Source: Mermis nigrescens (taxonomy: Eukaryota; Nematoda; Enoplea; Mermithida; Mermithidae). From it: a DNA stretch of 64,000 nucleotides. The translations under genes were made by a program, and so were the position numbers. The stretch covers positions 5,003,391-5,067,390 of the forward strand of contig JAVLUZ010000273.1 of NCBI GenBank assembly GCA_036768485.1, written 5' to 3'. Positions 43,284-53,940 of the stretch are shown here, in pieces. Under the pieces are notes generated by a model, which was not told the origin of the DNA, ran no database searches, and saw only the letters and a list, made by a program, of their open reading frames with translations. Numbering within the stretch: position 1 is the first letter of the stretch; the number at the start of each line of letters is the position of its first letter.

Positions 43284-44479
43284 ATAGGGATGGAGTGAGG
43301 GATCTTGATGGGAGGCCCTTGGTCCCAGCCCAGGTTCCAAACCCTAAACCCCGATCTGTACCTCGTTCAATCCTTGTGTTGCTCAAATTGTATCAGTCTG
43401 AAATAGCCGCGTATTCTCTATCTATGCCTAAATGTTTGTTGTGGCGTTATAACTATTTATATGCAAAATATCGCTATATCGCTGCCAAAATTGCCTGTAT
43501 ACTGGAAAAGCGTAATCAACGTCGCTATATGTGGTATGTACGATCTAAGTTGTTCCCGTACATCATATGTAAAGCACCGGGCAAGGTGTGGCCAAAGGCA
43601 TGGAAGACAGGTGCAATGACCAAAGAGCAGCATCAGATCTTGTCTACTGAGATACCTCAGGTGGCACTACATCGAGCCTTGCATCAACGAATCAATCCTA
43701 AGCTAAGAAGGAACCGGACAGAGAAAGGTCATTTTGTCCAACGAGCACAGGCTTCATCATTCTTTGCATTGATTGGACATATACGTGTTCAATGTAACCC
43801 GTTTTGGCTTCGGAAGTTACAGACTTTGCGGGGAAACATCATGCAGCAACGTCGCCTTGAAGGTAGGAGGGACTATCACAAGAGACGACTGCACTGGCTA
43901 CTTGTAGTCAGGGAGCGTAGCTCCAAAAGTTCAGAACAGGGTTGTGCACCCACTGGACCAATAGAACCGCAGTCTGTGCTTCCTGATCAAATGAAGCCCA
44001 TTGTCAACCCTGATGTACCCTTGGACACAGGTGGCATGGCCAGTTGGATGCGAGTCATAGATGAGCATTTTGCACATGATCCAGCATTTTTAATCTGGCG
44101 TTCGCAGAATTTTCCACCACCAAAATCAGGACCATTGGATTGGGGAAGGAAGGCTGATTTGTGGGTTGAAAGCTTACGTCAATATGACCTTTGGCGTCAA
44201 CAGTCAATCCCATGTGTACCTCGAGAACCTCTACCTTTGCCCAAAATGTCTGACAGAGTGGAAAGTTGGGTTGAGCAACATGCCCAACTTCGTGATCAAC
44301 AGCAGCAACACATTTTGTATCTAGAGACTTTGCTGATTACACGAGGCCGGCTTGGGCCCCAGACAGCACGGGCAGCTGCGGAAGAACACTTCCGAGGAGG
44401 CTGGAGTGGCTTAGAGCCGTTGATTGAGCAACTGCAGCGGGAGGAGCAATCAACAGGCAGGCAATGGAGGCAGATTTGA
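43268..44479 (+). CDS. unknown ORF4 of gypsy element, basic protein
   Basis: 403 codons from an ATG lying within the last 16 nt of ORF3, in the -1 frame. The N-terminal half is strongly basic and aromatic (L-W-R-Y-N-Y-L-Y-A-K-Y-R-Y, N-Q-R-R-Y-M-W-Y-V-R, R-R-L-H-W-L-L). The C-terminal half is Pro/Trp/Gln-rich with a helical, glutamine-rich end. No known domain was recognised. The basic half suggests nucleic-acid binding, which is inference. The tight overlap suggests coupled translation with ORF3. Confidence 0.72.
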   Translation: MGEVVDRDGVRDLDGRPLVPAQVPNPKPRSVPRSILVLLKLYQSEIAAYSLSMPKCLLWRYNYLYAKYRYIAAKIACILEKRNQRRYMWYVRSKLFPYIICKAPGKVWPKAWKTGAMTKEQHQILSTEIPQVALHRALHQRINPKLRRNRTEKGHFVQRAQASSFFALIGHIRVQCNPFWLRKLQTLRGNIMQQRRLEGRRDYHKRRLHWLLVVRERSSKSSEQGCAPTGPIEPQSVLPDQMKPIVNPDVPLDTGGMASWMRVIDEHFAHDPAFLIWRSQNFPPPKSGPLDWGRKADLWVESLRQYDLWRQQSIPCVPREPLPLPKMSDRVESWVEQHAQLRDQQQQHILYLETLLITRGRLGPQTARAAAEEHFRGGWSGLEPLIEQLQREEQSTGRQWRQI

Positions 44480-44550
44480 AGATATTCAATCATTCATATT
44501 TTTGTACATTTATATTATATGTGCTTCCACTGCTTGCTCGACGGAGCTCA

Positions 44551-44566
44551 CAGCTGGGGGAAAAAG
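44551..44566 (+). other. polypurine tract
   Basis: CAGCTGGGGGAAAAAG lies immediately before the 3' LTR, as expected for the plus-strand primer. Confidence 0.75.
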
Positions 44567-45280
44567 TGTTGCATTTAGTATTTTGTTCAATTTTTGCTAG
44601 TATATAATATTACTCATGTATTACTTAGCCTTATCATTATAGTGCATTATCTTTTCGTGTAAATTCATTATTTAGTTCCATTGTGTACGTGTTTCATGCA
44701 AATCCAGGACATGCGTCGCGTAAATATTATTATAACAGCGTGTAGAGCATGTCACTGAGATATTATCGCGTTTTTGGCGTTTTTCAATCTATGTAAATTT
44801 TTATAAACTGCATCCGTACTTAAAATTGCTATATGACCGGCGCGCTTCTTTTTAATCATTCCCTACATTACGTTATTGGCTGTTGGACGCGTATTTTTGG
44901 GTTGGTGCACTTTGTTCGTTGTTGCCGTTTTGTTGATCAAGAGAACGTATATTGGCACATCGTCGTATTTTCTTGGTATACAATTTTATTTTAACTTGGC
45001 TAACAGTACTTAAGTGTATGTATATTCTGTAAGTAGCTATTGCCCTATTTGCCTATAGCTGCGGCCCTATTTGCATATAGCTCTTGATCTATTTTGCATA
45101 TAGCTGCTGCCCTATTTGCATATAGCTGCATGTCCCTTTGTACTTAGCCATTCCCATTTGCATATTACTTAATTTAAATAATTATAATACTGAATCCCTA
45201 GTTATTCAACATGATATCTGGTACTTATTATCTCACAACGTGTTGTTCCTAAATGACCACATTTAAATATAATGTAGACA
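44567..45280 (+). repeat. 3' LTR of gypsy element
   Basis: Matches the 5' LTR with scattered substitutions and small indels, mostly between 44710 and 44950. It ends AATGTAGACA, one base longer than the 5' copy, directly beside an AT-rich TTA repeat. Confidence 0.92.
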
Positions 45281-45790
<510 letters not shown>

Positions 45791-46354
45791 AAGCCAATTT
45801 CTTATCGGCTGAAGCTTTGATTTAAGCCCAAAAAATTCCGAATAATGTTGCATTAATACCAAATAGTTTTGAAGTATTCGATCCTATATCCAAAATATCA
45901 AAAGATGATACGATAAATTGACCAAAATAAAATGAAGCGATTATGGGCTTTCTGATTTCATTGCTCAGTGCCCAAAAATACAAGCATGTCTATTTAAATA
46001 GGATAAATAGGATAAGCTGTATGTAATAAATCTTTATAAGCCCATTCCATGCATATATTTCACGCAAAGCATAGACTATTTATTGGTTTGATAATATTTA
46101 AATATTGATCCTTGGATTAAATATTATCCAAATTGAACTAAATGAATTTTACGAAAATTTTCAGTGTTAAGTGGGAGTATTAATACTCCATGCTCCCCAT
46201 CGCTTAAATTATCAGCTTCATCTATGTATTACTTCCCGTTTTCACCTTTAAAAGGGCGCAGCTGATAAATGAACTATGTACACAAATTTTTCGGCGACCC
46301 CCCAATTTCTCTAATGGTCGCATTGACCCCGTGAACTCGGTGAATTTCATAGGG
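45791..46354. other. non-coding stretch, nothing recognised
   Basis: AT-rich, no exon or repeat border found. Confidence 0.35.
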
Positions 46355-46360
46355 TCCTAA

Positions 46361-46583
46361 CCATAGGTGGGCAGCACCAAAATTCTGGGGGGAGTGAAAA
46401 ATTTACAAAGGTCAAAAAAATGGTCTTAAAAGTGGTCATATGGCGAAAAAAACACCATTTTTCGACGTTTCTCATCGAGCACTATCCAATGGCATCAAAA
46501 AATCGCTGAAAAAGCAAAAAAAATTTCAAAATATGAATTCTGGGGGTGCATACCCCCAAACCCCACCCCACGCCCATGTGTGG
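46361..46583. mobile_element. about 230-bp MITE (ATAGGTGGGCAGC family), copy D
   Basis: Starts CCATAGGTGGGCAGCACC and ends CACGCCCATGTGTGG. Flanks TCCTAACC (46355-46362) and TCCAAACC (46584-46591) agree at 7 of 8 bases, the first overlapping the element's first two bases. The interior matches copies A-C. Confidence 0.78.
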
Positions 46584-46665
46584 TCCAAACCAATGCTTTT
46601 GAAACTTATTATTTCAGCGAATATTTTTATATAACACCAATTGCATACTTTATAAAGTTGCTCAC

Positions 46666-46817
46666 CGCACGGTTTCTACGGTCATGCTGTATCTGTTGAC
46701 TTGGTCCTGATTGCGCAGCTTAGCAAGCTGCTGGGCAACTTGTAGATTCGTGTGTATTTCTCGAATCAAGGGCGCCGACTGAGGAATTTCTTCAGCAGTC
46801 TCACTTGCATCTATGGT
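46666..46817 (-). CDS. possible helical exon (spectrin-like), upstream of the Ig gene
   Basis: Donor GTGAGC starts at 46665, and an acceptor GTGAAACAG ends at 46818. It is 152 nt, phase 0 in and 2 out. It codes S-E-T-A-E-E-I-P, L-I-R-E-I-H-T-N-L-Q-V-A-Q-Q-L-A-K-L-R, a helical, spectrin-like stretch. The acceptor has a poor pyrimidine tract and lies inside one arm of a 25-bp inverted repeat, so the 5' border is doubtful. Confidence 0.45.
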
Positions 46818-46818
46818 C

Positions 46819-46972
46819 TGTTTCACATAAGTTTGGGCATAAACTTTAAGAATTTTTTGAAAGTAAGCCGACGGATTACGATAATTATATATCCAATCAA
46901 TGCTATAATCGCAATCTGTCAGCTTATTGTGGGACACATATTTTGAAATTTATGCCCAAACTTGTGTGAAAC
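46819..46972. repeat. 25-bp inverted repeat around 46.9 kb
   Basis: TGTTTCACATAAGTTTGGGCATAAA (46819-46843) and TTTATGCCCAAACTTGTGTGAAACA (46948-46972) are reverse complements with one mismatch, about 104 bp apart. They may form a stem or be the ends of a small element. Confidence 0.75.
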
Positions 46973-47785
46973 AGACTAAGCTTGTTCATCGGCAGTTTAG
47001 CATGACGTTCATAGACTTGGAAACCGACGTGAATCCCGTAGGTACGTTCATCGGGCGATGTTATAGGCGAAAGTCACGGCAGGAAGTCGCGAGCCTTAGT
47101 TGGTGGAAGTATCGAGTTTTCGAAGATAATACGGACCGTCACCTACAGCAAGTTCAGAAGATACCAAGAAACTTGTCATCAAAAACAAAAGTTAGTAGAA
47201 TTTCACTAATCAACCGGAAATCACTGAAGACTGGTTTCACTAGTATTAAAGCTACATATGTATGTACATAATCCTTTGATAGTTTCTAATGATTTTCAAG
47301 CACTTTAGGAGAAATTTTCGATTCTCATCTATTTTTGGCCTTCATTTTGCTTCATTAGCCCCATAAAATTTTATATTTTTCCGTCCCGGGGGATCAAGAC
47401 CCCCAAACCTCCCACGTGCATGTCTGCTGAAGGACAGCAGGTGTTGCTTCTTTGAAAAGGAGAAATATTGATTAAAATACATACATCGATATTAGGAGCT
47501 TGTGCGTATAATCAAAAAATACATACTGTTGGTTGCTCAAAGCAATAATTTTCATTTTTCGTTTTTGAACAGGTCACAAGGGTCCAAATTGGATGACAGA
47601 AAATAAAACTTCGCAATGAGGATAGGAGACATACGCACAAACAAGGTTTGTCAATGGTACTTGGATACCTGTTTTGTGATCTTCAATTTTTACGATGAGT
47701 AGAATAAACTGCACGTTATGTCTTTTACAATATTAGGTATGAGTAATTTTACCAATTACTGTGTCTGATGAGGGTAGAAAATTGG
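46973..47785. other. non-coding stretch
   Basis: An open plus-strand frame (46927-47271) shows no domain or repeat and I do not call it. A dispersed-repeat end (CCGTCCCGGGGGATCAAGACCCCC) is near 47385. Confidence 0.35.
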
Positions 47786-48226
47786 GGTGCCAGCAGGGTT
47801 GCCAACATGGCCGTTTGATGTCCGGTTTTGGCCGGTCGACGGTCATGGCCGGTTTTCGATGTCCGGTTTTTTAAGCAGTTGGTCCGCTTTTGGCCGGTTT
47901 TAAAATTTTGTCTGAATCAGGTTATTGCCATGCTGCACATTCTTGTTTCACATTTGCTTACTGTAGGAAGTACAACATACACACCAAACACACTGGCTAG
48001 TGGCTAATCATCCGCTCCGCATACGTTCTCAATATCGCTCGACCTTGTTCACCTCTAACTTTACTACTTACACATTAAGTCGTCAAATCACTTGCTATTC
48101 AGTCAGTACTCGCCTCATGTTGTGTCTTTGTACTTTATGTAATTCTGTACTTTGTTTGTCACTCGCTATTGGTTTTTTACCTATGTAAACTGATCGCTTC
48201 TTTTCAGGGTATAATTCTAGTCAACT

Positions 48227-48576
48227 ATGCCATCACCGGTTAAAAAGAAACGCAAGTCCGGAACTCATGCATTTGTCAAGTCTTGGCTTCGGGAACCAAA
48301 TTTCAAATTGTGGCTAGTAGAAAGCTCAGACGGTTCTGCTCACTGTAAATTATGTTCTGCTAATCTACGCCCAAAACGCAATGCTTTCTTGATCATGTTA
48401 AAACGACCAAGCACATTAAAGCCATTAGTGACTTTTGAAAGTTGTGAACACCTGCGCCCATTAACGAGTGCCCTCGGATTTACATATCGAAAAGAGCAGG
48501 CGAGCTCTACTGCGGCAGTTAAGAAAGCTGAATTAAATTTAGCAGTATTTATCGTTGAAAATTCCTCTATACTTAC
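48227..48576 (+). pseudogene. hAT transposase 5' part, BED-type zinc finger
   Basis: An open frame begins with a basic stretch (K-K-K-R-K-S) and then W-L-R-E-P-N-F-K-L-W-L and C-K-L-C, a BED/THAP-like zinc-binding N-terminus as in many hAT transposases. It runs to N-S-S-I-L-T at the insertion point of hAT element 2. Sequence on the far side (from 50548) resumes in frame with I-D-H-L-G-E-M-V, as expected for the family. Confidence 0.8.
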
Positions 48577-48889
48577 TAGGGATGTGCCGGTTAACCGGAA
48601 CTGGAACCGGAACCGGCTGGAACCGACCAATTTTTTTGCAACCGGAACCGGAACCGAGAACCGATTTTTTGATATTCTAAGAACCGGAACCGGAACCGAT
48701 TTTTCGATTTTCTTAGAACCGAACCGGAACCGGAACCGATCTTTTTTGGAGTCGGTTATCGGTTTTTTAAAATTAGAGTTAAAATGCGAACTTCATAAAA
48801 TTTAGTGAAGACATGAAGCAGCAATTCAACCTATTATTACCCAAAAGTTTACAGACTAAAACTTAGTATTGTTCCGAGTAAATTATATT

Positions 48890-50190
48890 TTAAAAATAAC
48901 AGTCGTTCTGCTTTTTCGCCATGTAGCCTGTTTCTGAGAGGGTCGTAAATGATTCCAGCGCAACTGAAGAGCTGTTCCGATGGAACGCTTGTAGCTGGCG
49001 CTGCAAGCAGGGGCGAATCTAAGGGGGCGGGGGGGGCCGCCTCCTATTTGCCAATAATATTTAGCGAGATAAAGAATGGATATACAATTTGCAATTATTT
49101 TTTGGCCCTCAATTTCTCAAATTTTTTCGGCGCTACGCGCCGGATGATATACCTATTAATGACATTTATTTACTTTCTTGGCCACCTGGAAGCCATTTTC
49201 TGTTCATGTAGGTTTCAAAACAATTTTAGCAGCAGAAACAGCTATTTTTGCATAGTTTTCTTCTATTTCCAATTAAAAATTTCGATGTTTCGCATCAAAT
49301 GCTATAAATACAGTAGATCAAGCTGTAAATTATGCTTCTTGACGTTTATCCGTCTTAATCTCACAAAATTTCCGGCGCTTCGCGCCACGGTTTTTTGTCT
49401 TCGGCAAAGATTTTTCCCGATGTGCAAAGACTTTTCGGGACCGTCTTTGTACATGTACGAAGATTTCTGGAGAGACAAAAATTACTAAAAAAGGTCTAAA
49501 ATTCGCAGAAATTTACGGCGCTTCGCGTCGAAATGACTGATTGTGTGCTCTATTTATCTTTATATTGGCAGAAACTGCATTTCGAAAGGAAAAATGTCAA
49601 ATTTATAGGCGCTTCGTGCCGTTTTAAGACGATTCTTAGTGATTTTTGCCCTTAGAGACCCATAAATTAGCTGAAATACACTACCAAAAGTCGAACAACT
49701 CTGTTTTTACCACACTAAAATCGCTACTGTATCATATTATAGTACCCAAAAATTTATGCGTACACAATGTACAAAGACTTTTGGGGATCATGTTTGTACA
49801 TGTCAAACGGACCATGTACAAAAAAAACTGCTTCGCGCCAGAATTCTGATAAGGTCAAAGAATTTTAGTGATTTTTAGTACAAAATTGTCGAAAATTTTA
49901 AAATTTTAAGAAAAACTATTGCGTCAAAAGTGATTTAATGTAAAAGTATACATTGTAAAACGCCGATAAAAACGCTGTTTCGCGCGTTAAGGGCAAATTT
50001 TTGGACCTATTTTCGACTGTTTTTTGAAAAGTTGGGATACTGCCCCCTTAGGAAAATCCTAGATCCGCCACTGGCTGCAAGATACTGCTTAGCTATAAAC
50101 GCGAGAAGCGGCAAATTCTTCGACTTCTCTTTCCACCATTGCAGCAGATCTTCGTCATGAATTGAGCATTTCGATTTCGTATAAGCCTCC
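48890..50190 (-). pseudogene. hAT transposase C-terminus (hATC), split by an insertion
   Basis: Minus strand. 50190-50082 codes D-L-L-Q-W-W-K-E-K and L-A-F-I-A-K-Q-Y-L. On the other side of element 3 (from 49007 down) the frame continues [12 protein letters not shown] and L-R-N-R-L. Together they are the hAT dimerisation domain (W-W ... P-A-T-S-x-P-S-E-x-x-F-S). Nothing of the upstream catalytic part is seen. Confidence 0.87.
49008..50073. mobile_element. hAT-type element 3, innermost of the nest
   Basis: Left end CAGGGGCGAATCTAAGG and right end TCCTAGATCCGCCACTG. The 8-bp duplication GCTGCAAG is perfect (49000-49007 and 50074-50081). It is related to the element at 10025-10638. It carries several GGCGC-TTC-GCGCC palindromes (about 49127, 49371, 49515, 49608) and the TTTGTACATGTAC phrase that recurs at 63820. 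No transposase. Confidence 0.93.
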
Positions 50191-50547
50191 AATTAAGAAA
50201 CACATAGATAATATTCAGTGATTTATAAGTAAATTGTCAACTAGACGTAAAACTTATTTGAACGTGCAGTTGCCAGATAGAAACGACTTCCTGAATAATT
50301 TATCTTTCGATTACATCTTCACATGTTCCGGTGAAGTCAAGCTATCAAGAGCGTATATACTTTAACACAGGAACCGAGAACCGGAACCGGAACCGACGGT
50401 TCTCTAGTTGAAGAACCGAACCGAACCGGAACCGACGGTTCCAACTTAAGCAAGAACCGAAACCGGAACCGGAACCGAAATTCTTGTTTTCCAAGAACTG
50501 GAACCGGAACCGATTTTTTTGAAAAACCTGGAACCGGAACATCCCTA

Positions 50548-51360
50548 ATACTTACAATTGATCATCTCGGTGAAATGGTTAAGTGGTTATCACCTAATGA
50601 TTTGGTTGTTGGAGACATTAAGGTGAATAGGCGCAATTGGCTTAATCATACTTACTGCTTCCAGAATACAGGGTGGCTTACTTATTTAAAACCGATTTTA
50701 TTTTAACCCATTAATTTCAATTTTAACGAATTTGTTTCAGTTGGGAGAACAGCCATGAAGAATTTATTAATGCAAAGTATCATTGAAAATTGATGAATAC
50801 TACCCTATATAAATCTGACCAAAGTTTGTTTGTCAACAGCTGATTTTTTTAAAAATTATATTCTAATTTTGATATCAGCCTTAAAGCCTTGAATGTTGAA
50901 CTTTTTTGATGTCTGTTTGTTTAGTTGCACTGTACAAAGTGTACTGCTTTGATCACATCGGTTTTAAGTCCTGCACTGCAGGCCGAGTTGATTGAAGATG
51001 TTCGTAAGAGCGTGTATTTTTCGTTAATTGTTGATGAGTGTACTGACGTGTCAGCACTTTCAAAACATTACTTCATTTGCATTGTCTGCTTTAAGTCTTC
51101 CCTTTTCTAATGCTAGCGTTGAACGTGCTTTTTCTGTATTAAATTTGCTGAAGACCAAACTACGAAATCGCTTAGATGTCAAAACTACTGATGCTTTATT
51201 ACGTGTTCGTTTTTTACTATGTTGGAAGGACGAGAATTGTTGCACCTTTACTGTTACTGATCCAATGCTCAAATTATTTAACACTACAATGTACGGTCGT
51301 AGCATTTGTGATTATGATATCATATGCCTTGATGAATCCTTATCACTTTCTGATTAGGCC
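50548..51360 (+). pseudogene. hAT transposase 3' part of element 1
   Basis: Resumes I-D-H-L-G-E-M-V-K-W-L at 50556. After a diverged gap comes L-I-V-D-E-C-T-D-V-S near 51030, the catalytic-core box of hAT transposases. The dimerisation domain (S-N-A-S-V-E-R-A-F-S-V-L-N) is at about 51105-51180 in another frame. The core between them is deleted and the frames are shifted, so the gene is dead. Confidence 0.85.
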
Positions 51361-52029
51361 TTGCTTAATGTGCAAAATGCGTTTAATGTGATAGATAATT
51401 AAGTGCAATAGTTAATTTGAATAAATTTTAGCCACCTTGTTATTTATCAAGTGTATACATTGTTTGTCCGGTTTTGGCCGGAATTTTACGGCGCTCATGT
51501 CCGGTTTTGGCCGGTTTTATATGTTGGTATGTCCGGTTGGTCTTTTCAGAGTTGGCAACTCTGGGTGCCAGCCAGGGTTGCCAGTTGCAGGAGAATTCTC
51601 CTGAATTCAGGAGAATCTAAAATTTTCAGGAGCAGGAGCAGGAGAATGGGCTTTTCAGGAGAAATTTCAGGAGAAGTTGTAAACATGCAGGAGAATGCAG
51701 GAGAATTTTAAAATGTCAGGAGAATTCAGGAGAATCCTGAAAATCTAGGAGAATTCAGGAGAATTTTCAAAACTTAAACAGCAAGTTATAATGATTATCA
51801 TACATCAACCTCCTTACTGTACTTACTGTAGTTAGTTAGTTGTTTCACATTAAGACTTTATTTCGTTCATAGTTAAGACCTAAGTGTTAAGTTATAACTA
51901 TATCCAAATAAGTTTCGTGCTTCCGTAGTAAATCATTCATTCATTCATTTATTTATTCACTTAATATCACGAAGTGCAGAAATACATAGCTTTACACACC
52001 GTCTAATTGTTTTTATCAGTTTCATAGAC

Positions 52030-53087
52030 GTTTGCAAACACCGTTTTTTTCCACTTTTTGGTCTATTTGTCAACCAAAATTTTGGCAAATGGAAAAAATT
52101 TTTGGGCTTGGTTGGCATTTGTGGAAACTTTTTGTAATGTTAAAAATGCGTTTTAGAGAGTTAAAACTTCAAAATTTTTGGCGCTTCGCGCCGAATTGAT
52201 TAAATTCTTACTTATTAGTAATCCTTAAGCCGCGCCGCGCCAATTGCAGCATTTTTATCGACAATCTGGTCTAGAACTTCACTACGATTGAAAATCCTTA
52301 TCTTCTGCACAGATTCGGTTAGTTTTTGTAATGCAAAAATGCGTTTTAGAGAAGTAAAACTACAAAAATTTTCGGCGCTTCGCGCCGAATTGATTTATTT
52401 TTTTGTTATTAATATTTGAGCCGCGCCGCGTCAACTGCAGCATTTTTATCGAAAATTTGATCTAGAACTTTACTACGATTGAAAATCCTTATCTTCTGCA
52501 CGGATTCGGTTAGTTTTTGTAATGCAAAAATGCGTTTCAGAGAGGTGAAACTACAAAAAATTTTCGGCGCTACGCGCCGAATTGATTTTATTCTTACTTG
52601 TTATTGATGTTTGAGCCGCGCGGCGCCAATTGCAGCATTTTTATCGATAATCTGGTCCTAGAACTCCACTACGATTGAAAATCCTTACCTTCTGCACAGT
52701 TTTTGAGCTAAAATTTCAAAATTTTCTAGCGCTTCGCGCCATTTGATAAATTATAATTTTAATTGTCAAAAACGACTTCAGAATTGGCTAAAATGCTTTA
52801 CTGAAGGAAGGAAATTAAGTTTCAACATAAATAACGTTACTGATCGTGATATTCTTGTAGAGCGCGAAATTTTTATACAAAAAGTGCATCAAACACCGCT
52901 ATTGCATGTGTACATAAAATTTTCCACGTAAAAACACTGATTTTTCAACACAGGCGCTCTATTTTGAACGTTTTTAAACCTCCCAAAAAATGTGGAAAAA
53001 AGTCGGAAAAAGTGGAAAAAAATTTTGGGTTCAATCTATAATGTCAACCAAATCGCTGGGAAAAAAACGGTGTTTGCAAAGCGCCTA
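52030..53087. mobile_element. nested TA-flanked element with 3 x 190-bp repeats
   Basis: The ends TAGACGTTTGCAAACACCG (left) and CGGTGTTTGCAAAGCGCCTA (right) are near-perfect reverse complements extending into a T-run. TA is at both borders, suggesting Tc1/mariner-like target choice. No transposase was recognised. Confidence 0.72.
52134..52690. repeat. tandem repeat, three units of about 190 bp
   Basis: Units start at GTAATG (52134, 52328, 52519). Each contains AAAATGCGTTTNAGAGA, the TTTTCGGCGCTTCGCGCCG palindrome, a GAGCCGCGC phrase, CTGCAGCATTTTTATCG and CTACGATTGAAAATCCTTA. A partial fourth unit follows to about 52740. Confidence 0.88.
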
Positions 53088-53792
53088 TAAACATTTTTTT
53101 GATATATTTCGAAATGTAAGGATTTGCTTGCTACTGAAGTACATACAATTAGTAATAAAGTATTATTTATTTTTTCAAAAGACATTGCAAACAGGGCTCT
53201 TTCCAGAAATTTTTGATGATGTAAGTGCAACTGAAAATTGGCGGTCACTGTTTTAAGCACAGAAACTGTTTTTTCGAATAATGTGTATTGTAAACAATGC
53301 GACCTCTTTAGCTTAGGCCCTTGAGCAATATATCCTGATGAAGATCAGGAATCTGTTATTGAATGTTTGTCAGCTGTTGATGTTGAATAAAATGTTATAC
53401 TTTGTGGTGCAGCATTAGTCTTCCATTATTTTTGCATCTGCCTGTATAATGCAGATATGCTCTATGAGCTTTTTGTGAGAGAATTAATGTTCATTATTTA
53501 GCCTTGAGTGTCCTTAGGATTAACAGGCAAGAGATCAGAATAAAATAGTTGGGTGAACCAAGGTAAATTGGCCTGAGCATGCTTGATATGCATGTGTACA
53601 TACAATTGTAGATCTGCTGTACAACCTTTCCTGCAAAATATGAGCCAGGAGAATTTTCAGGAGAATCAAAATATTTTCAGGAGAATTGCAGGAGAATTTT
53701 TCCCCAATTTTACTTCTGTGCAGGAGAATCTGAATTTTGGGACCTGGCAACACTGGTGCCAGCCAAGTTAAAGGGCCTTTTCCGTAGGTTGC

Positions 53793-53940
53793 CAGGTGAG
53801 TGCATTTGCAATAGATTTAGTGCATTTTGAAGCCTTTAGTGCATAATTTAGTGCACAAGGCTTTCATTGCACTTTCTGGTGCAAGTTGGGGTTTTTCGGT
53901 ACATTTTTAGTGCATTCGAGATTTTTGTGCATTCACGCCT
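53793..53940. mobile_element. left end of another repeat with TTTAGTGCA motifs
   Basis: GGTTGCCAGGTGAGTGCATTT followed by seven TTTAGTGCA/AGTGCATT-like motifs resembles the subterminal arrays of the neighbouring hAT elements. It is cut off by the Jockey-like insertion at 53941, and I could not find its partner end. Confidence 0.45.

Larger units (their letters stand above)
34739..45280 (+). mobile_element. Ty3/gypsy LTR retrotransposon with two extra ORFs
   Basis: 10.5 kb with two 714-bp LTRs (TG...CA), a primer-binding site, gag-protease-RT-RNase H, integrase, two further ORFs and a polypurine tract. The order RT, RNase H, integrase and the G-P-Y module place it in Ty3/gypsy (Metaviridae-like). 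The LTRs differ at roughly a dozen positions plus a few small indels over 714 bp, so insertion is fairly recent. No target duplication is visible, and the right border abuts a TTA microsatellite. If the host gene extends this far, the element lies in an intron, opposite to the gene. Confidence 0.93.
48577..50547 (-). mobile_element. hAT element 2, inside element 1
   Basis: The ends are TAGGGATGTGCCGG (left) and CCGGAACATCCCTA (right), reverse complements with one mismatch. The 8-bp duplication ATACTTAC is perfect (48569-48576 and 50548-50555). Subterminal GGAACCGGAACC repeats (about 48595-48740 and 50370-50535) lie in the same orientation at both ends. A transposase C-terminus remains on the minus strand, interrupted by hAT element 3. 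The terminal sequence resembles the element at 56418. Confidence 0.93.
47794..51563 (+). mobile_element. hAT element 1 (outermost of a nest)
   Basis: The left end CAGGGTTGCCAAC and right end GTTGGCAACTCTG are reverse complements with one mismatch. It is flanked by the perfect 8-bp duplication GGTGCCAG (47786-47793 and 51564-51571). Both subterminal regions carry TGTCCGGTTTTGGCCGG in the same orientation. It contains a broken hAT transposase interrupted by hAT element 2. Confidence 0.93.
51573..53755. mobile_element. hAT element 4, inserted into the target duplication of element 1
   Basis: Left end CAGGGTTGCCAG, right end CTGGCAACACTG, with the perfect 8-bp duplication GTGCCAGC (51565-51572 and 53756-53763). 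That duplication overlaps the right duplication of element 1 by seven bases. CAGGAGAAT repeats fill both subterminal regions in the same orientation (51583-51770 and 53645-53735). It is non-autonomous and holds the nested TA element below. Confidence 0.92.

Noticed and set aside
46927..47271. 114-codon plus-strand frame
   Set aside because: No recognisable domain, no repeat relation, and it begins in an inverted repeat; left uncalled.
48595..50535. Short regular GGAACC repeats considered as a CRISPR-like array
   Set aside because: No unique spacers, eukaryotic context, and they are subterminal repeats of a hAT element.
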